A DNA stretch of 64,000 nt, taken from contig NZ_CANMPM010000006.1 of the NCBI RefSeq assembly GCF_947499845.1, positions 124,001-188,000 on the forward strand. The letters are read 5' to 3'. The translations under genes and the position numbers were made by a program. Positions within the stretch are counted from its first letter, which is position 1. Each line of letters opens with the position of its first letter. The stretch is from an uncultured Pseudokineococcus sp. (GTDB taxonomy: Bacteria > Actinomycetota > Actinomycetes > Actinomycetales > Quadrisphaeraceae). This document shows, piece after piece, positions 59,010 through 64,000 of the stretch. The notes under the pieces were generated by a model. It made no database searches. It was not told where the DNA came from and saw only the letters and a program-made list of their open reading frames with translations.

Positions 59010-59714
59010 ATGAAGAAGACCCACCGACTGGCCGTTGCCGTCGCCGCTTCAGCCGCCCTGTCCCTGGGGCTGGCCGCCTGCAGCACCGACGGCTCCACCG
59101 TCACGGCAGGCCCCAGCAACACCCCCAGCCCCAGCACCCCCGGCCCCAGCACCCCGAGCAGTCCCGGCTCGAGCAGTCCTGGCAGCACGGGCACGGCGAC
59201 GGTCGCCGCAGAGCACAACGACGCCGACGTCGCCTTCGCCCAGCAGATGATCGTCCACCACCGCGGCGCACTGGCGATGGCGCAGATGGCTGACAGGCGG
59301 GCGCAGAGCCCGCAGGTCCAGGCCCTGGCCGAGCGCATCACCGCGGCGCAGGGCCCGGAGATCGACGCCATGAGCTCGTGGCTGCGCACCTGGGGGCAGG
59401 AGGTCCCCGACGGCATGTCCATAGACGGCATGTCCATGGACGGCATGGGAGGCATGGGGGGCATGAGCCACGGCCCCGAGATGACCGGGATGATGTCCTC
59501 GGAGCAGATGGACGAGCTCGAGGGCATGTCAGGTGCAGGGTTCGACCAGATGTGGCTGACCGGCATGGTCGCCCACCACGAAGGCGCGGTGGAGATGTCG
59601 CGCACCGAGCAGGACCAGGGAGCCAACCCGCAGGCGCTTGCCCTGGCCGAGGTCATCGCAGCCGACCAGACCGCCGAGATCGACGAGATGAACCAGCTGC
59701 TGGAGCAGCTGTGA
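59010..59714 (+). CDS. DUF305 lipoprotein (copper-associated)
   Basis: This 234-residue lipoprotein has a signal peptide ending in the lipobox LAAC (about residue 24), a Ser/Pro/Thr linker and two DUF305 halves: DVAFAQQMIVHHRGALAMAQMA and FDQMWLTGMVAHHEGAVEMS. The HH and M-rich motifs (GMSMDGMGGMGGMSHGPEM) suggest copper binding at the cell surface. The family is ferritin-like and common in copper-resistance clusters. ATG 59010 has ACAGGAGA upstream. It overlaps the next gene by 4 nt. Confidence 0.92.
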   Translation: MKKTHRLAVAVAASAALSLGLAACSTDGSTVTAGPSNTPSPSTPGPSTPSSPGSSSPGSTGTATVAAEHNDADVAFAQQMIVHHRGALAMAQMADRRAQSPQVQALAERITAAQGPEIDAMSSWLRTWGQEVPDGMSIDGMSMDGMGGMGGMSHGPEMTGMMSSEQMDELEGMSGAGFDQMWLTGMVAHHEGAVEMSRTEQDQGANPQALALAEVIAADQTAEIDEMNQLLEQL

Positions 59715-60688
59715 GCGTCTCGGCGGCCCGGGGCGCTCGACGGGGCGGGAGCGCGGTCGGCGGGGTGGTGCTGGTGGCCGTCCTGGTGGCCGGGTGCAGC
59801 GCGGACGACCCGCAGGGCGAGGCCTTGCCCGACGCCCCGGGCGCCGGTGCTGGTGCCTCGGCTGGTGCAGGTGCAGGTGCAGGTGCAGGTGTTGGCAGTG
59901 GAGGCGAGGTGCAGGGCCAGGAGACCGCGGCAGCGCCGCTGCCCAGCGATCACGTGCATGGCGTGGGCATCAACCCCGCCGACGGCGTGGTCCAGCTGGC
60001 CACCCACGACGGGCTGTTCTCCTACCAGGACGGCACGCCCGTCCGGGTCGGCCCGGTCATCGACCTGATGGGGTTCACCGTCGCCGGGCCGGACCACTTC
60101 TACGCCTCCGGCCACCCCGGCCCGGGTGTCGACCTGCCACAACCCGTCGGCCTGATCGAGTCCACCGACGGGGGACGGTCGTGGTCGGCCCTCTCCCGGC
60201 AGGGCCAGTCCGACTTCCACGCCCTCAGCGCGCTGCAGGGCGCCGTGATCGGCTTCGACGGGCAGCTGCGGATGAGCGCCGACGCCCGGACCTGGACCAC
60301 GACCCAGGCGCCGGTGCAGCCCTTCGCGCTGGCGTCCTCACCGCAGGGGACGACGGTGCTGGCGACCAGCCAGGACGGTCCGGCGCTCTCGCGCGACGCC
60401 GGCGCCTCGTGGTCGGTGCTGGAGCAGGCACCCCTGCTGCAGGTCGCGGCGATGGCTGACGCCACCACGATCGTGGGCATCACCCCCGACGGCACGGTCG
60501 CCGTGAGCCAGGACACCGGCGCCACCTGGGCCACACCCGGCGCCGTTCCCGGCCCGCCCCAGGCCGTGGCCGCCTCCCGCCAGGACGGTGGAGCGCTGCA
60601 GGTGATGGCCGTGACATCAGCAGCTGTGCTGTCCTCCGCCGACGGGGGAGTCAGCTTCGCCCCCCTCCAGGGGACCGACGACTCCTGA
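59711..60688 (+). CDS. Secreted beta-propeller lipoprotein (F510_1955/BNR-repeat type)
   Basis: This 325-residue lipoprotein has a signal peptide with lipobox VAGC and a short (AG)n repeat tail, then a seven-bladed-propeller-like domain with BNR/Asp-box signatures (STDGGRSWSAL, SRDAGASWSVL, SQDTGATWATP, SADGGVSFAPL). DHVHGVGINPADGVVQLATH at the start of the domain is characteristic of the F510_1955 group annotated as glycosylhydrolases in copper islands. Enzymatic activity is unproven. The start GTG 59711 overlaps the DUF305 stop. A hairpin follows (60686-60711). Confidence 0.82.
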   Translation: MSVSAARGARRGGSAVGGVVLVAVLVAGCSADDPQGEALPDAPGAGAGASAGAGAGAGAGVGSGGEVQGQETAAAPLPSDHVHGVGINPADGVVQLATHDGLFSYQDGTPVRVGPVIDLMGFTVAGPDHFYASGHPGPGVDLPQPVGLIESTDGGRSWSALSRQGQSDFHALSALQGAVIGFDGQLRMSADARTWTTTQAPVQPFALASSPQGTTVLATSQDGPALSRDAGASWSVLEQAPLLQVAAMADATTIVGITPDGTVAVSQDTGATWATPGAVPGPPQAVAASRQDGGALQVMAVTSAAVLSSADGGVSFAPLQGTDDS

Positions 60689-60711
60689 CCCCGTCCGCCA
60701 GGCGGGGGTCA
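60686..60711 (+). terminator. Weak terminator candidate after the propeller lipoprotein
   Basis: TGACCCC (60686-60692, including the stop codon) can pair with GGGGTCA (60705-60711) with an imperfect inner stem. Confidence 0.35.
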
Positions 60712-60939
60712 GCCTCAGCGGCCCAGTGGTACGGGGCCGCGCTGGTGCACGGTCCGCCGGGACTACCCCGGTCGTCTCGGTGACCGGCAGCTGCACCGTC
60801 CTTCATGACCCATGGGCGGTGCAGCCTGCCGGACCACCCGGGGGGGCCGGGTGACTGGTGCAGCGTCAGCGGTGGGCGTCGCGGCAGGCAGGTGCTCTGT
60901 CAGGGCAGTGGGCCTCAGGTCTACGGCGCGATGCTCAGG

Positions 60940-61629
60940 TCAGTCGTCGTCCTCGTCGCGGTCTTCGACGAGCTCGCCTTCCCACGCTTCCCGGCCTTCG
61001 TGGATGGCGAAGGCGGCGATGACGAACCCGGCGACAGGGTCCAGCCACGCGGCGCCGGTCCAGGCGTAGAGGGCCAGCCCGGCCAGGGTCGAGATGGACA
61101 GCAGCACGCAGATCTTGGTCTCTGCGGCGTCGGCGAGGACGAGCTGGTCACCACCGAGCTGCTGGCCGACCCGGCGCTTGGCACGGGCCAGCAGCGGCAT
61201 GATCACCACGGAGGCCAGCAGCAGCGCGATCCCGACCCGGGAGGTGTCTGGTGCCTCTCCACCGAGCAGGCCGCGGATGCCTTCGACGGTGACGTAGGTC
61301 GCCAGGACGAAGAAGGTCAGGGCAACCAGTCGCAGCGCCCGGCGTTCCTTGGCCTCGTCGGTGGCGCCGTTGCGCAGCCGGGCGGCCAGGCGCAGACCCA
61401 CCAGCACTGATGCCACGGACTCGATGCCGGAGTCGAGGCCGAAGCCGACCAGGGACACCAGGCCGGCCATCAGGCCGGCGGTGATCGCGATCGCGCCCTC
61501 GGCGACGTTGTAGACGACGGTGAACTGCGCCAGGCGCAGCCCGCGTCGGGTCAGCCGCTCGACCTGGACCTCGTCCGCTCCGGCGGGCGGGGTGACCGGT
61601 CCTCCCGCAGCGGGAGTGTGCTCGCTCAC
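60940..61629 (-). CDS. Cation transporter of the cation diffusion facilitator (CDF) type
   Basis: This 229-residue integral membrane protein has about five or six helices and the CDF-like segments VVYNVAEGAIAITAGLMAGL, SLVGFGLDSGIESVASVLVG and ETKICVLLSISTLAGLALYA. The D(x)3E/D-type metal-site residues are visible (GLDSGIE; DAAETK). The C-terminal cytoplasmic domain is nearly absent (ends EGELVEDRDEDDD), so it is shorter than typical CDF proteins. GTG 61629 overlaps the stop of the CmtR-like regulator, so it is probably under that sensor. Likely substrate: Cd, Zn or Pb, inferred from the regulator. Confidence 0.85.
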   Translation of the reverse strand: MSEHTPAAGGPVTPPAGADEVQVERLTRRGLRLAQFTVVYNVAEGAIAITAGLMAGLVSLVGFGLDSGIESVASVLVGLRLAARLRNGATDEAKERRALRLVALTFFVLATYVTVEGIRGLLGGEAPDTSRVGIALLLASVVIMPLLARAKRRVGQQLGGDQLVLADAAETKICVLLSISTLAGLALYAWTGAAWLDPVAGFVIAAFAIHEGREAWEGELVEDRDEDDD

Positions 61630-62114
61630 CGCGCGCCCCTGACCGTGCCGGAGGTCGTCGCCTCGGCCGGCGGGCCCGGGGCCGGAAGGCTCGAGGCAGG
61701 GGTGTCAGTGGTGCTGCCGCCGGCGTCGGCGGTGCTGTCGGCGCCGTAGGTCGGGCACAGGGTCACCGCGTCACCGGTGGCAGCCAGCACCCGCTCCGCG
61801 GCCACCAGCAGCTCGAGCAGCTCGGGGCCGACGGCCAGGGAGAACAGCGAGGCGCGCCCCTGCGGGCGGGAGGTGACCAGGCCGCAGTCCCGCAGGCAGG
61901 CCAGGTGACCGGAGACCGTCGCCTGCGCGAGCCCCAGATGGGCCATCAGGTCCACCACCCGGCGCTCACCCAGGGCCAGGTGCCGCAGGATCGACAGCCG
62001 CGACGGGTCCGCCAGGGACCGGAACAGGCACGCCGCCGCCAACAGCGCCGTGCCCTCCTCGGATCCTCGAGCCGTCTGGCGCGCGACCACGCCGGGACCA
62101 GCCGTCATCGTCAT
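61626..62114 (-). CDS. CmtR-like ArsR-family metal sensor
   Basis: This 162-residue ArsR/SmtB repressor has the winged helix LADPSRLSILRHLALGERRV, DLMAHLGLAQATVSGHLACL. The Cys pattern of the Cd(II)/Pb(II) sensor CmtR of Mycobacterium tuberculosis (Cys57, Cys61, Cys102) is reproduced as Cys73, Cys77 (LACLRDCGLV) and Cys120 (TLCPTYG). The usual ArsR ELCVCDL motif is absent (VVDLMAHL). ATG 62114 is preceded at 6 nt by TAACAT (leaderless). It is cotranscribed with the cation transporter, which it should repress until metal binds. The C-terminal 40 residues are a disordered Ala/Thr/Pro tail. Confidence 0.9.
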   Translation of the reverse strand: MTMTAGPGVVARQTARGSEEGTALLAAACLFRSLADPSRLSILRHLALGERRVVDLMAHLGLAQATVSGHLACLRDCGLVTSRPQGRASLFSLAVGPELLELLVAAERVLAATGDAVTLCPTYGADSTADAGGSTTDTPASSLPAPGPPAEATTSGTVRGAR

Positions 62115-62445
62115 AGGCCGATGTTAGCGGGATGGTGCGGGGTCTCTCTCGGGGCGACGCCCTCTCGCGCCGCGCAGCGACTGCGTGTCCACCGACGAGG
62201 ACGAGGCCGTGGAAGAGACGATGAGAACGTGCGGTGGGTTCGCCACGTCGGCTTCGGCCTGCGCGCCCTCCGGCCTCGAGCGGGTCCTCGCCGTCTGCGC
62301 CGTCGACAACACCGCCTCGACGACGACGACGATCGAACGGTGCGGCGGGCAAATCGCGGCAGTCCGTCCGGCCCCGCTCACGGTTCCGCCCAGCGGTACT
62401 GCACCGCTTCGTTAGTTGAGCGAAGAGTCATGCGGGCATCCCAGT
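62115..62445. other. 331-bp gap, remnant-like, no intact gene
   Basis: The region contains the CmtR-like promoter (TAACAT at 62121-62126), then lower-GC sequence. A minus-strand frame ending near 62378 (LNWDARMTLRSTNEAVQYRW) could be the tail of a lost gene, but no family is recognised. Confidence 0.4.
62121..62126 (-). promoter_or_regulatory. -10 box TAACAT, leaderless start of the cmtR-like gene
   Basis: TAACAT on the minus strand ends 6 nt before the ATG at 62114. Confidence 0.45.
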
Positions 62446-63208
62446 TGAGGATCGTGAGTGGCACGGCCGCGAGGGGGCGGCGGTGGCGCACCCGAGCGGC
62501 CGTCCGGACGCCGGAAGGGGGCCAGTGCTGGCATGTAAGGGCTGAGCCGGGTGGCCGCTGCTCTCGCCACCCTCTCTGGGTCGTTGACCCGGCTACGAAG
62601 CTCCGGCACCGACTTGGCTTCGCACCCACGCCTCTTGCGTGGCCAGCACGGCCCATTCGATGCGTGCGTCCCCGGAGCGGATGGAGAGGACGACGCAGTC
62701 GGGGGAGACGCCGAACCACTCCCGTGCTCGCGGTCGACGCTCTCCCTCCACGGCCTCGACGGGCAGCAGCACCGGAGGTACGCCCGGTCTGGTGCCGCGG
62801 ACACCACCGGGCAGGCCTTGGCGGAAGTGGATGACCGCGTCCTCGAGGTCAGCCGACCCGTGGCGCCACTTCCCGTTCAGCCCGTCCACCTCGCCGGACA
62901 GGACTCTCAGGCCGCACTCGAGTCGTCCTCGAGCGGCGAGCCTGCGGGATCTCCGCCTCTGGATTACGGCGGTGACGAGACCTCCCAGCAGCATCCCGAC
63001 CAGGGCGCCGAAGACCACGATCCAGGGCACGTCCACGTCGTCTCCTCACCGGTCGGTCCAGAGGGGTACCGACGTCGTCCCAAGTCTCGTGCAGCGGGCG
63101 AAGCGCGCGTGCGATGCGAAAGGCTGACCGCCCGCACGAGTGATCATGTCCGACCCTCTGCACACGGGGGCGACAGCGGGCCGGTGCTCACCGGGCGAAG
63201 CGACCGGA
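62446..63208. repeat. Tandem duplication, copy 1 (763 bp)
   Basis: The segment starting TGAGGATCGTGAGTGG is repeated without visible difference at 63209-63971. Each copy holds one DUF2550-like gene and its upstream region. Confidence 0.95.
62593..63036 (-). CDS. DUF2550-like membrane protein, copy 1
   Basis: This 147-residue protein has one N-terminal membrane helix (VPWIVVFGALVGMLLGGLVT) followed by a basic stretch (RRRSRRLAARGR) and a soluble domain with ECGLRVL, GKWRHGSADL, ERRPRAREWF and CVVLSIRSGDARIEWAVLAT. The WRHG and RRPR landmarks and the overall order resemble actinobacterial DUF2550 proteins (for example Rv1312, next to the ATP synthase genes), but no ATP synthase is nearby here. 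GTG 63036 has GAGGAGA 4 nt upstream. The second copy encodes an identical protein. Confidence 0.6.
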   Translation of the reverse strand: MDVPWIVVFGALVGMLLGGLVTAVIQRRRSRRLAARGRLECGLRVLSGEVDGLNGKWRHGSADLEDAVIHFRQGLPGGVRGTRPGVPPVLLPVEAVEGERRPRAREWFGVSPDCVVLSIRSGDARIEWAVLATQEAWVRSQVGAGAS

Positions 63209-63971
63209 TGAGGATCGTGAGTGGCACGGCCGCGAGGGGGCGGCGGTGGCGCACCCGAGCGGCCGTCCGGACGCCGGAAGGGGGCCAGTGCTGGCATGTA
63301 AGGGCTGAGCCGGGTGGCCGCTGCTCTCGCCACCCTCTCTGGGTCGTTGACCCGGCTACGAAGCTCCGGCACCGACTTGGCTTCGCACCCACGCCTCTTG
63401 CGTGGCCAGCACGGCCCATTCGATGCGTGCGTCCCCGGAGCGGATGGAGAGGACGACGCAGTCGGGGGAGACGCCGAACCACTCCCGTGCTCGCGGTCGA
63501 CGCTCTCCCTCCACGGCCTCGACGGGCAGCAGCACCGGAGGTACGCCCGGTCTGGTGCCGCGGACACCACCGGGCAGGCCTTGGCGGAAGTGGATGACCG
63601 CGTCCTCGAGGTCAGCCGACCCGTGGCGCCACTTCCCGTTCAGCCCGTCCACCTCGCCGGACAGGACTCTCAGGCCGCACTCGAGTCGTCCTCGAGCGGC
63701 GAGCCTGCGGGATCTCCGCCTCTGGATTACGGCGGTGACGAGACCTCCCAGCAGCATCCCGACCAGGGCGCCGAAGACCACGATCCAGGGCACGTCCACG
63801 TCGTCTCCTCACCGGTCGGTCCAGAGGGGTACCGACGTCGTCCCAAGTCTCGTGCAGCGGGCGAAGCGCGCGTGCGATGCGAAAGGCTGACCGCCCGCAC
63901 GAGTGATCATGTCCGACCCTCTGCACACGGGGGCGACAGCGGGCCGGTGCTCACCGGGCGAAGCGACCGGA
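63209..63971. repeat. Tandem duplication, copy 2 (763 bp)
   Basis: Apparently identical to 62446-63208. It is followed by a third occurrence of only TGAGGATCG (63972-63980), after which the sequence diverges. Confidence 0.95.
63356..63799 (-). CDS. DUF2550-like membrane protein, copy 2
   Basis: The encoded 147-residue protein is identical to that at 62593-63036, including its ribosome-binding site, because the whole 763-bp unit is duplicated. The identity implies a recent event, ongoing homogenisation or an assembly error. Confidence 0.6.
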   Translation of the reverse strand: MDVPWIVVFGALVGMLLGGLVTAVIQRRRSRRLAARGRLECGLRVLSGEVDGLNGKWRHGSADLEDAVIHFRQGLPGGVRGTRPGVPPVLLPVEAVEGERRPRAREWFGVSPDCVVLSIRSGDARIEWAVLATQEAWVRSQVGAGAS

Positions 63972-64000
63972 TGAGGATCGGCTACGGGACGACCGCGGGT

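Noticed and set aside
62446-63971. The duplicated unit as an insertion sequence
   Set aside because: No transposase and no terminal inverted repeats; the only border feature is a 9-bp direct microhomology.

Overview
This window is a very GC-rich (about 75% by eye) chromosomal segment of an actinobacterium. The evidence is the lexA / LysM-protein / nrdR / nrdJ neighbourhood, actinobacterial-type SOS boxes (TCGAAC-N4-GTTCGA), many GTG starts, GTGA gene overlaps and a recurring leaderless-promoter layout (TANNNT, then 6 or 7 nt, then the start codon). The genus cannot be fixed from the sequence alone; a Kineosporiales-like organism is only a guess. No rRNA, CRISPR array, prophage or intact insertion sequence was seen.

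Layout. 1-10.2 kb holds DNA repair and dNTP supply: a DinG-type helicase (5' truncated by the window), UdgX, LexA, an SOS-controlled LysM protein, an AzgA-type purine permease, NrdR and the B12-dependent ribonucleotide reductase NrdJ. 10.3-12.5 kb has a lower-GC PD-(D/E)XK-like orphan and an MFS transporter. 12.6-17 kb has an acetyltransferase, a saccharopine-dehydrogenase-like protein, a small protein resembling the N-domain of the neighbouring trypsin-like protease, and a divergent DRGH nuclease. 17-21 kb encodes a heterodimeric ABC exporter with complementary loss of ATP-site motifs, then a Cys-rich DUF1540 protein with a possible iron box. 21.4-25 kb has an HATPase, a sirtuin, a 2'-5' RNA ligase-like protein and an MFS transporter. 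25-31.6 kb is a set of small stress-type proteins (DUF2945, flavin amine-oxidase-like, PNPOx-like, DUF3072, ChaB/Rho_N), superoxide dismutase, RecQ and a phosphodiesterase. 31.6-35 kb is an aldehyde dehydrogenase / DUF779 pair with its likely GAF regulator. 35-41.8 kb has an exported amidase, SerA and a PhnD-PhnC-PhnE(fused) transporter.

The centrepiece is 41.8-52.6 kb, a self-contained selenocysteine locus: selB, selA, tRNA-Sec (anticodon UCA), selD, and a three-gene formate dehydrogenase whose catalytic subunit has an in-frame UGA at residue 194. That UGA is followed after exactly 11 nt by a 7-bp hairpin, matching a bacterial SECIS element. The genes that make, charge and insert selenocysteine lie beside an enzyme that needs it.

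52.9-55.4 kb has an SDR-like protein and a LysR regulator facing a racemase across a perfect 17-bp inverted repeat. 55.7-62.1 kb is a metal-resistance island: a CopA-like ATPase divergent, across a perfect CsoR-type operator, from a membrane protein, a DUF305 lipoprotein and a propeller lipoprotein; then a CmtR-like sensor and a cation-efflux transporter. The window ends in a 763-bp tandem duplication carrying two apparently identical copies of a DUF2550-like gene, with a 9-bp microhomology at its borders.
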